A stretch of DNA of 64,000 nucleotides from Physella acuta. Taxonomy: Eukaryota; Mollusca; Gastropoda; Physidae. Where the stretch lies: contig NW_026732282.1 of NCBI RefSeq assembly GCF_028476545.1, forward strand, positions 1-64,000, read 5' to 3'. The notes under the pieces were generated by a model. The model worked only from the letters and a program-made list of their open reading frames with translations, made no database searches and was not told where the DNA came from. Position numbers and translations under genes: made by a program. Shown here in pieces: positions 54,905-64,000 of this stretch (positions within the stretch are counted from its first letter, which is position 1; every line of letters starts with the position of its first letter).

Positions 54905-57470
54905 CTTATGTGGGGTGGTTTGTGGGGTGGTTTGTGGGGTGGTTTGTGGGGTGGTCTGACGGTGGGGTGGTTGTGTGATGCTGCTGCTTGTGGTTGGTGT
55001 GGTTTTGTCTATGGTTGGTGTGGTTGTCCGACAGTAAGATGATGTTGCCTGTGGTTGGTGTGGTTGTATGATGCTGCTGTCTGTGGTTGGTGTCGTTGTA
55101 TGATGCTGCTGTCTGTGGTTGGTGTGGTTGTATGATGCTGCTCTCTGTGGCTGGTGTGGTTGTATGATGCTGTCTGTGGTTGGTGTGGTTGTATGATGCT
55201 GCTGTCTGTGTCTGGTGTGGTTGTATGATGCTGCTGTCTAAGGTTGGTGTGGTTGGTGTGGTTGTATGATGCTGCTGTCTGTGTCTGGTGTGGTTGTATG
55301 ATGCTGCTGTCTGTGGTTGGTGTCGTTGTATGATGCTGTCTATGGTTGGTGTGGTTGTATGATGCTGTCTGTAGTTGGTGTGGTTGTATGATGCTGTCTG
55401 TAGTTGGTGTGGTTGTATGATGCTGCTCTCTGTGGCTGGTGTGGTTGTATGATGCTGTCTGTGGTTGGTTTGGTTGTATGATGCTGCTGTCTGTGGTTGG
55501 TGTGGTTGTATGATGCTGTCTGTGGTTGGTGTGGTTGTATGATGCTGCTGTCTGTGGTTGGTGTGGTTGTATGATGCTGTCTATGGTTGGTGTGGTTGTA
55601 TGATGCTGCTGTCTAAGGTTGGTGTGGTTGGTGTGGTTGTATGATGCTGCTGTCTGTGGTTGGTGTGGTTGTATGATGCTGTCTGTGGTTGGTGTGGTTG
55701 TATGATGCTGTCTGTAGTTGGTGTGGTTGTATGATGCTGCTGTCTGTGTCTGGTGTGGGTGTATGATGCTGCTGTCTGTAGTTGGTGTGGTTGTATGATG
55801 CTGTCTGTAGTTGGTGTGGTTGTATGATGCTGTCTGTAGTTGGTGTGGTTGTATGATGCTGCTGTCTGTGGTTGGTGTGGTTGTATGATGCTGCTGTCTG
55901 TGGTTGGTGTGGTTGTATGCTGCTGTCTGTAGTTGGTGTGGTTGTATGCTGCTGTCTGTAGTTGGTGTGGTTGTATGATGCTGTCTGTAGTTGGTGTGGT
56001 TGTATGATGCTGCTGTCTGTGGTTGGTGTGGTTGTATGATGCTGTCTGTGGTTGGTGTGGTTGTATGATGCTGTCTGTGGTTGGTGTGGTTGTATGATGC
56101 TGTCTGTGGTTGGTGTGGTTGTATGATGCTGCTGTCTGTGTCTGGTGTGGTTGTATGATGCTGTCTGTGGTTGGTGTGGTTGTATGATGCTGTCTGTGGT
56201 TGGTGTGGTTGTATGATGCTGTCTGTGGTTGGTGTGGTTGTATGATGCTGCTGTCTGAGCCTGGTGTGGTTGTATGATGCTGCTGTCTGTGGTTGGTGTG
56301 GTTGTATGATGCTGCTGTCTGTGTCTGGTGTGGTTGTATGATGCTGCTGTCTGTGATTGGTGTGGTTGTATGATGCTGTCTGTAGTTGGTGTGGTTGTAT
56401 GATGCTGTCTGTAGTTGGTGTGGTTGTATGATGCTGCTGTCTGTGTCTGGTGTGGGTGTATGATGCTGCTGTCTGTGGTTGGTGTGGTTGTATGATGCTG
56501 TCTGTGGTTGGTGTGGTTGTATGATGCTGCTGTCCGTGGTTGGTGTGGTTGTATAATGCTGCTGTCTGTGGTTGGTGTGGTTGTCTGATGCTGCTCACTG
56601 TGGTTGGTGTGGTTGTCCAGTGGTATGTGCTGCTGTCTGTGGTTGGTGTGGTTGTATGATGCTGTCTGTGGTTGGTATGGTTGTATGTTGCTGTCTGTGG
56701 TTGGTGTGGTTGTATGTTGCTGTCTGTGGTTGGTGTGGTTGTATGATGCTGCTGTCTGTGGTTGGTGTGGTTGTATGATGCTGTCTGTAGTTGGTGTGGT
56801 TGTATGCTGCTGTCTGTAGTTGGAGTGGTTGTATGATGCTGTCTGTGGTTGGTGTGGTTGTATGATGCTGTCTGTGGTTGGTGTGGTTGTATGATGCTGT
56901 CTGTAGTTGGTGTGGTTGTATGATGCTGTCTGTGGTTGGTGTGGTTGTATGATGCTGTCTGTGGTTGGTGTGGTTGTATGATGCTGCTGTCTGTGGTTGG
57001 TGTCGTTGTATGATGCTGTCTATGGTTGGTGTGGTTGATGTGGTGTATGATGATGCTGCCTGTGGTTGGTGTGGTTGTATGATGCTGCCTGTGGTTGGTG
57101 TCGTTGTATGATGCTGTCTATGGTTGGTGTGGTTGTATGATGCTGTCTGTAGTTGGTGTGGTTGTATGATGCTGTCTGTGGTTGGTGTGGTTGTATGATG
57201 CTGCTGTCTGTGTCTGGTGTGGTTGTATGATGCTGTCTGTGGTTGGCGTGGTTGTATGATGCTGCTGTCTGTGGTTGTTGTGGTTGTATGATGCTGTTTT
57301 CTGTGGTTGGTGTGGTTGTTGTGGTTGTATGATGCTGTTTTCTGTGGTTGGTGTGGTTGATGTGGTTGTATGATGCTGCTGTCTATGGTTGGTGTGGTTG
57401 ATCTGGTTATATGATGCTGCTGTCTGTGGCTGCTGTGGTTGTATGATGCTGTTTTCTGTGTCTGGTTAGC
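54905..57470. repeat. Minisatellite, 29/32-bp unit, ~80 copies
   Basis: The unit is ggttggtgtggttgtatgat followed by gctgctgtctgt, in two lengths that differ by one gct. Variants (gtctggtgt, tagttggtgt, cgttgt) recur in blocks. Minus-strand frames of 529 and 310 codons are repeat artefacts rich in H, T, Q and N. At about 2.5 kb it is the longest array in the window. Confidence 0.97.
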
Positions 57471-57639
57471 TGCGAGTGTGTGTACTCCCCACCAGCAGAC
57501 GACGGTCACTTTGACAGAGTCCGGCACCTAATTGGTTCCGTGCCGTCTGGGACTGATAGAAAAATCTGGCCAAATGTCGTCTGCCAGTCGTCTGCGTGTC
57601 GTGACAACCTGGCACATCGCACACGGGAGGGGGACCTTT

Positions 57640-58015
57640 TCTTTGGGGGTTGTTGTCGGTGTGTGGTGGTGGTTGTCGGTGTGTGTGTGGGGGGGGGTGT
57701 TGTCTCTGTGTGTGTAGTGGGTGGTGGTTATATTCTGTATGTGTGTCTGTTGTGGTTGTTGTCTGTGTGTGGTGGTTATAGTCTGTGTGTGTGGTGGTGG
57801 TTATTTTCTGTGTGTAGTTGTTAAAGTTTGTATGTAGTGGTTATATTCTCTGTGTGTGTGATGGTTATTGTCTATGTGTGAGGTGGTTATTGTCTGTGTG
57901 AGGTGGTTATTGTCTATGTGTGTGTGTGTGGGGGGGTTATAGTCGGTGTGTAGTGGTTATAGTCTGTGTGTGTTGGTTATTGTCTGTGTGTTTCTGTGTA
58001 ATGTTTATTGTCTGT
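57640..58015. repeat. TG-rich degenerate repeat
   Basis: Irregular ~20-27 bp units such as gtggttattgtctgtgtgtg, next to the 29/32-bp array but with a different unit. Confidence 0.8.
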
Positions 58016-58159
58016 TGTTAAAGCCTGTATGTAGTGGTTATAATCGACGTGAAGTGATGATAATTTTCATTGAATTACCAGTCCAGCAGTGAACTTCATA
58101 CTTTTTTGAGATCTCTTTCTATGAGCGTCCACTGGCGGCCCAGCCACAACCAACATATC

Positions 58160-58445
58160 GGACGTGCACCGGCTCCTACACTGCAAATCAACCGGCTATA
58201 ACAACGCATAACCGGGTTTCATCCTTATACAGTCCTGCTCCGACCGACCCATCAACCGGCCTATTAACCGGCACTGAACTAACGTCTAAACCGGCAGCCG
58301 GTGATGAGTAATCAGGTTATAAAGACGGCGGGTCCCCTGCATGTTAATCTTTCGGCGACACTTGTGGAAAAACTTGCCGGAAAAGAAATAAAGCGTCATT
58401 TACTGCCGGTTGATTTTTGTGGGTACCGGCATGTTTGTGATAGAG
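58160..58445. promoter_or_regulatory. Cluster of CCGG-core motifs, candidate enhancer
   Basis: About ten ccgg cores occur in 285 bp, several as aaccgg or ccggtt (caaccggct, taaccgggt, caaccggcc, taaccggca, aaaccggcagccggt, gccggttg). Grainyhead/CP2 factors bind aaccggtt-like pairs, so a tissue-specific enhancer is possible. The sequence is not an obvious tandem repeat, though spaced echoes suggest an old one. Confidence 0.35.
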
Positions 58446-58629
58446 CTGGGCGGCTCAGCCCCTCTTTACTGCTCCGTACGATTGGCGGTTAAGGTCATGT
58501 GACTGTCAGCTGTCACCCTCCTGCTGTCTTGACATGGCGCTGGGGCCTTGATATTTGCATAAAAGTTTTAGTAAGCTACATGCCGAGTTGGCGTTTTATT
58601 GTCGTTTCCTGTCATTCATATTGGCCGCT

Positions 58630-59940
58630 AACTACAGCTCTCCAGAGTTCTCTGTCCTGCTGGAGTATGGGCCACTAACTACAGCTCTCCAGACTTCTCT
58701 GTCCTGCTGGAGTATGGGCCACCAACTACAGCTCTCCAGAGTTCTCTGTCCTGCTGGAGTATGGGCCACCAACTACAGCTCTCCAGAGTTCTCTGTCCTA
58801 CTGGAGTATGGGCCACCAACTACAGCTCTCCAGAGTTCTCTGCCCTGCTGGAGTATGGGCCGCCAACTACAGCTCTCTGCAGTTCTCTGTCCTGCTGGAG
58901 TCTTGGCCAACTACTACAGTATTCCAGAGTTCTCTGTCCTGCTGGAGTATGGGCCACCAACTACAGCAGAGTTCTCTGTCCTGCTAGAGTATGGGCCACC
59001 AAATACAGCACTCCAGAGTTCTCTGTCCGGCTGGGGGTATGGGCCACCAAATACAGCTCTCCAGAGTTCTCTGTCCTGCTTGAGTATGGACCACCAACTA
59101 CAGCTCTCCAGAGTTCTCTGTCCTGCTGGAGTCTTGGCCAACTACTACAGTATTCCAGAGTTCTCTGTCCTGCTGGAGTATGGGCCACCAACTACAGCAG
59201 AGTTCTCTGTCCTGCTAGAGTATGGGCCACCAAATACAGCACTCCAGAGTTCTCTGTCCGGCTGGGGGTATGGGCCACCAAATACAGCTCTCCAGAGTTC
59301 TCTGTCCTGCTTGAGTATGGACCACCAACTACAGCTCTCCAGAGTTCTCTGTCCTGCTAGAGTATGGGCCACCTACTACAGCTCTCCAGAGTTCTCTGTC
59401 CTGCTTGAGTATGGACCACCAACTACAGCTCTCCAGAGTTCTCTGTCCTGCTGGAGTATGGGCCACCAACTACAGCTCTCCAGAGTTCTCTGTCCTGCTA
59501 GAGTATGGGCCACCAAATACAGCTCTCCAGAGTTCTCTGTCCTGCTGGAGTATGGGCCGCCAACTGCAGCTCTCCAGAGTTCTCTGTCCTACTGGAGTAT
59601 GGGCCACCTACTACAGCTCTCCAGAGTTCTCTGTCCTGCTGGAGTATGGGCCACCAACTACAGCTCTCCAGAGTTCTCTGTCCTGCTGGAGTGTGGGCCA
59701 CCAACTACAGATCTCCAGAGTTCTCTGTCCTGCTGGAGTATGGGCCACCAACTACAGCTCTCCAGAGTTCTCTGTCCTGCTGGAGTATGGGCCACCAACT
59801 ACAGCTCTCCAGAGTTCTCTGTCCTGCTGGAGTATGGGCCACCAACTACAGCTCTCCAGAGTTCTCTGTCCTGCTGGAGTATGGGCCACCAACTACAGCT
59901 CTCCAGAGTTCTCTGTCCTGCTGGAGTATGGGCCGCCAAC
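58630..59940. repeat. Minisatellite, 47-bp unit, ~27 copies
   Basis: The unit is ccaactacagctctccagag, ttctctgtcctgctgg, agtatgggcca. A block with unusual members (ttggccaactactacagtat, a shortened unit, ggctgggggta) at about 58895-59095 is repeated at 59127-59327, 232 bp later. This is a clear five-unit block duplication. No frame of this unit holds a stop, so the frames of up to 474 codons are artefacts. Confidence 0.97.
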
Positions 59941-60550
59941 TTTTTCCTGCGATATTCTCAATGTTTTTACTATTTTTAAATCATAAAATTAAATCGTTAA
60001 TATTGTGGATTGAAAAAAAATCTTCTTACATTAAAACATAAAATATATGCTTTTTTAATTACCTCTATATTTCATTTCGACACAATTTGAAATTCAAGTT
60101 TTAAAACATCAACTGTGTCAGTTGAATTTAAACTTACTCTCTATCTCACCAGTGTTTTAATTATGCAAACGTCTTCGTCTAGCCTTCTCTAAACGCGTTT
60201 AAAAAACTTCCACGATAATCGCTCATCTCGGCACCATCAAAGTCTGGAAATAGAATCCAAGTTTTTAAAGAACCGCTAGAGCTGAACGCGAACATTTCCC
60301 CGCGGAGTTTGATGTTGAGTAGCCTCAGTATCAGGGACGGCGTGCTATTTAATGTACCATGGGGGCGCTGCATTCAAAATGTATGATACCCGGACACCGA
60401 GGGGATGTCTTCGGGTCACTTCACACTTCCGGTGTGTTTTTTCTTCTTCGCGGATTACAAGTTAGGAGTTTATAAAAAGGTTAGGAGTTCTCTTCTCTTG
60501 GGACTTTTGGGTTTTTTGTCTTGTAAGAAGTTGTTTTTCTTTGCTTCATT
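59941..60550. other. Intronic stretch, no gene seen
   Basis: AT-rich, apparently single-copy. 60180-60370 is more balanced in base composition. Its minus-strand frame of 64 codons has no recognised motif. Confidence 0.35.
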
Positions 60551-60554
60551 TGGT

Positions 60555-60940
60555 TTCTTTAGCTTGGCCGTCTGTCATTTGGTTTCCTTAACGTGGCCGT
60601 TTGTCATTTGGTTTCCTTGACTTGACCGTCTGTCATTTGGTTTCCTTGGCTTGGCCGTCTGTCATTTGGTTTCCTTGGCTTGGCCGTCTGTCATTTGGTT
60701 TCCTTAACTTGGCTGTCTGTCATTTGGTTTCCTTAACTTGGCCGTCTGTCATTTGGTTTCCTTAGCCGTCTGTCATTTGGTTTCCTTAGCCGTCTGTCAT
60801 TTGGTTTCCTTAGCCGTCTGTCATTTGGTTTCCTTAGCCGTCCGTCATTTGGTTTCCTTGACTTGGCCGTCTGTCATTTGGTTTCCTTGACTTGGCCGTC
60901 TGTCATCTGGTTTCCTTGACTTGACCGTATGTCATTTGTT
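60555..60940. repeat. Minisatellite, 22/29-bp unit
   Basis: The unit is gtctgtcatttggtttcctt followed by aacttggcc, with a run of shorter units lacking aacttgg near 60750-60840. Confidence 0.95.
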
Positions 60941-60944
60941 GATT

Positions 60945-61748
60945 GAACTAGCACCTATTCTCCAGGTGGTTTTCTAATGATCGATATACTGTCATACATA
61001 TGCGCTAACGATCTCTCCTGTTACTTGGAGCAATAGGTCAAGACTCTACTACACATCCTCCCTTCTTGAAGCTGTAAATACTAACTCTACATTACATCAT
61101 ATCTTTAGGTGTTTTATATCTAAATTTTAGTAAATATCCCTATCACTTAGAGCAATAAGATCCAAATTCAGCATCGAAATTATTTTTTTACCGCTTGTAG
61201 CTGTAGCTCCTAACTCTAGTGTAGAAATCTCTTACATGCCCATACCGACAGGTTCATGCACAGACTGACTCTAGACATAAAATTACTCAACATTCACTGC
61301 AAGCGTCCCCTTTCTCTACCAGCACGAACCCAACCCCTCAATACGAAACCTCTATTAATGTGTCGTAATGAAGGTATTGTATTCTAATCCATTTTACACG
61401 CAGCAACCCAAAGCCTAATCGGATTTTATCTTTTTTTTTTCACCAAACCACTGGAGAGGTTTCAATGATTTATGAAGCTATTTTTAGCCCTGCTTTCAAC
61501 TTGGCCCTCCACGCCATCACCACACGTACCCTTTGAACCGCTGTTTACCGACATTAGAGGAAACCATTTAAAACAGAAACACGATTTTTTTTTTTTAAAT
61601 TAATTAAACGTGTACACGAAAAAAAAAATGTTTCTTTAATTTCCTGTGTAACTCTGGACGTGGTCTAATGTTACGTGTGCAGGAAAAGCTAGACAGTTCG
61701 TAATGTAAGATTCGATTCATCAACATCAGCAGCTACGTAGGTGTCGGC
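60945..61748. other. Intronic stretch, weak echoes, no gene seen
   Basis: A faint repeat around ttggagcaataggtc / ttagagcaataagat and cttgaagctgtaaatactaactcta / cttgtagctgtagctcctaac lies at 61020-61230. Otherwise nothing. Confidence 0.4.
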
Positions 61749-62047
61749 GTGGACGGTATAGCTCGTGGTTTCTCAACCAAAAAGTCCAGGGTTCTAACTC
61801 TATGCCAGACAAGGCTATTTAGCTAGGGACCGCAACTCTTCTAGGAGAGACAACTCCAACTTAAAAAACTGCTGTAGTTTGTTCTTGGATGGACAATGGC
61901 TGTGGAAGCAAACCCAGAAAGAAAAGCAGGCTGAAGTTGGAGTCAACGGGCCAAATGGCGCATAAACATGTTGACACGTAATATTTAACTGTGTTAGAGG
62001 ACATACCCTCTCTCCAATATTCCAATTACCAACGAAGAAGTAGCTGC
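61749..62047 (+). repeat. SINE-like dispersed repeat, family B (copy 2)
   Basis: Head ggacggtatagctcgtggtt with A-box-like tatagctcgtgg and B-box-like cagggttctaac. The body has caactcttctaggagagaca, agaaaagcaggctgaag and gttggagtcaacgg, ending near tccaattaccaacgaagaag. It is better preserved than the copy at 1504-1765. Confidence 0.75.
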
Positions 62048-62149
62048 ATCGTTACTTGATGTGCTGCGATGTTGTGTTGTTGGTGGATACAAATCAGATG
62101 TTAATTCCAGTCGCAATCCTAGGATATTCGAGAGGATCGATATGGTCAA

Positions 62150-62500
62150 CACACACACACAGAGACAACATGCGACACGGATACATTGATATGTTCAACA
62201 CACACACACAGACAGATAACATGCGACAGTGAGTGATACATTGATATGTTCAACACACACACACACACACACACACATGCGACATTGATACATCAACACA
62301 AATATGCGGACAACAAGATATCAGTTCTGTCGACGACTAGAAATTAACCGAACGGTTTTTATACACGAGCCGACCAGAACAAAGTGCCAGTTCAAGTCTG
62401 CAATCACACACACACACACACACACTTTCTCTCTCTCACACACACCCACATACACATGCACACTACTCACACTAACACACACATATTCTCTCTCACACAC
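62150..62500. repeat. CA-rich repeats
   Basis: A ~56-bp unit (acacacacacacagacagat, then aacatgcgaca and ttgatatgttca) occurs three times to 62290, and imperfect CA runs continue at 62404-62500. Confidence 0.85.
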
Positions 62501-62574
62501 GTACATTTTAACAAAACTGAATCTGACGAGCCTTTGAAAAACTGCGACCATGTACTTCGTGCCGAACTCATCAA

Positions 62575-63620
62575 ACTGTAAGCTAATTTCGTATCGTTGT
62601 GTAGACCCTGACACGACGTCTCCAGGAAGTTCCACAACTCAGCTTGCTAGATGTGTAAGAAAACATTGATATCGTGCAGAGGCGTAGCGACCCTTCCCGG
62701 CGCCCGGGAACATACTTTCAATTTGGCGCCCCCCCTCGGGAGCAAATTTTCGATTTGCAGCCCCCCCCCTCGAACTTTTCATTTGCACCCCCCTCAAACT
62801 TTCAATTTGGCGCCCCCCCCCCTAAGGTCGGCGCCCGGGGTACATATGCCCCCCCCCCCCCCGCCAACCCCCCCCCCCCTCGCTACGCCTCTGATATCGT
62901 GTGTACGATACATTATTATAAAGTTCCACAATTCAACTTGCTAGATGTATAAAAATCATTGATATCGCGTGTACGATAAATTATTATAAAGTTCCACAAC
63001 TCAGCTTGCTAGATGTATAAGACATTGATACCGTGTGTATGATAAATTATTATAAAGTTCCACAACTCAGCTTGCTAGATGTATAAAAATCATTGATATC
63101 GCGTGTACGATAAATTATTATAAAGTTCCACAGCTCAACTTGCTAGATGTATAAAAAAAACATTGATATCGTGTGTACGATACATTATTATCAAAGTTCC
63201 ACAACTCAGCTTGCTAGATGTATAAGAAAACTTTGATATCGTGTGTACGATACATTATTATCAAAGTTCCACAACTCAGCTTGCTAGATGTATAAGAAAA
63301 CATTGATATCGTGTGTACGATACATTATTATAAAGTTCCACAATTCAGCTTGCTAGATGTGTAAAAATCATTGATATCGTGTGTACGATAAATTATTATA
63401 AAGTTCCACAACTCAGCTTGCTAGATGTATAAGAAAACATTGATATCGTGTGTACGATACATTATTATAAAGTTCCACAACTCAACTTGCTAGATGTATA
63501 AAAAAAACATTGATATCGTGTGTACGATACATTATTATAAAGTTCCACAATTCAACTTGCTAGATGTATAAAAATCATTGATATCGTGTGTACGATAAAT
63601 TATTATACATAAATTATTTG
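62575..63620. repeat. Minisatellite, ~71-bp unit, interrupted by a hAT MITE
   Basis: The unit is cattgatatcgtgtgtacga, tacattattataaagttcca, caactcagcttgctagatgt, ataagaaaa. About 13 copies. The MITE at 62677-62893 sits within atatcgtg of a unit near the left edge. Confidence 0.95.
62677..62893 (+). mobile_element. hAT MITE, CAGAGGCGTAGCGA family (copy 3)
   Basis: 217 bp with ends cagaggcgtagcgaccc and ctcgctacgcctctg. The 8-bp duplication atatcgtg on both sides is perfect (62669-62676 and 62894-62901). The interior resembles the 30514 copy, with extra caaactttcaatttggcgcc phrases and long C tracts. The perfect duplication suggests a fairly recent insertion. Confidence 0.93.
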
Positions 63621-63769
63621 TCTTTGCCCGTGGGGCTGGGCGATCTAAATTAAGACGTTGGCGATAACAAGCTTTATTCAATTATGAGATGAATTTTCTT
63701 TTAATGAAAAGTGGAAAGGGAAATAACTTCCAGCTTTATTCTAAAGATTCTCTTGTTGTTTTTTTTTTT

Positions 63770-63955
63770 ATTTCAGTGATCCATGTAGGCCTACATATCA
63801 CCATAGATATTTTGAGTTTTATTTTAGTAATCCATGTAGGCCCACTTGTCACCATATATATTTTGACAGTTTTATTTCAGCGATGTATGTAGGCCTTCAT
63901 ATCACCATAGGTATTTTGAGTTTTATTTCAATAATCAACGTAGGACTACTTGACT
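63770..63955. repeat. Tandem repeat, ~60 bp unit, three to four copies
   Basis: The unit has gatccatgtaggcctacata, tcaccatagatattttgagt, tttatttcagtaa with changes. The last copy is diverged. Confidence 0.88.
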
Positions 63956-64000
63956 CTTAGTTATGTTTTCTGCAATAGTATCACTGTTGTTATTTAAATA

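Noticed and set aside
55009-57527. Minus-strand open frames of 529 and 310 codons rich in H, T, Q, N
   Set aside because: They mirror the 29/32-bp minisatellite; the content changes frame with unit length and resembles no protein.
58555-60041. Open frames of 474, 199 and 193 codons
   Set aside because: They are three frames of a stop-free 47-bp repeat unit; the 47-bp period shifts the frame each unit.
41746-64000. The next PKC exon (112 bp in vertebrates, encoding around HKFKIHTY)
   Set aside because: I searched by eye for cacaaattcaag- and ttctgtgaccactg-like words in a coding context and found none; the gaccactgg words at 51 kb belong to a minisatellite.

Overview
The window is eukaryotic, repeat-choked DNA from a large animal genome. 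I suspect a mollusc or another lophotrochozoan, because of the tRNA-headed SINEs, the hAT and Ty3/Gypsy elements and the huge minisatellite-filled introns, but no species can be named from the sequence. No complete host gene is present. The one host coding segment I can support is an 83-bp exon at 41663-41745 on the + strand. It encodes the second half of the first C1 (diacylglycerol/phorbol-ester) domain of a conventional protein kinase C and has good splice sites. I looked by eye for the flanking PKC exons and did not find them. The whole window therefore probably lies inside one PKC gene, with about 41 kb or more of intron upstream of the exon and 22 kb or more downstream.

Layout. 1-18.2 kb: many minisatellites, two SINE families, a hAT MITE at 0.6 kb, and a 24-26 bp array at 9-11.4 kb split by two separate hAT insertions, one of which carries a decayed ZBED-type transposase. 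18.6-23.1 kb: a very young Ty3/Gypsy-type LTR element with two LTRs of 417 bp that look identical and a 5-bp target duplication. It has one long open frame joining a Gag-like zinc-knuckle region to an RNase H region, but it lacks the full set of parts and looks non-autonomous. 23.5-41.6 kb: more arrays (a 1.6-kb 28-bp array, a CRE-containing array at 35.9 kb, a 22-bp array at 37 kb), minus-strand SINEs, hAT MITEs, and two copies of an unclassified dispersed element (26.7 and 40.3 kb) with a microsatellite inside. 41.27-41.75 kb: a minisatellite that runs almost into the 3' splice site of the PKC exon, then the exon. 42-64 kb: dense arrays, including 1.6 kb of a 17-bp unit, 2.5 kb of a 29/32-bp unit, 1.3 kb of a 47-bp unit and 1 kb of a ~71-bp unit, with further hAT MITEs.

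By eye, roughly 25 kb of the 64 kb is tandem repeat of many unrelated units. Most long open frames here are artefacts of these arrays. The best leads are: the array of perfect branch-point motifs feeding the PKC exon, repeated hAT insertion inside minisatellites, an intronic array of perfect CRE sites, the young LTR element with its compact fused frame, and a mobile element whose internal microsatellite has grown.
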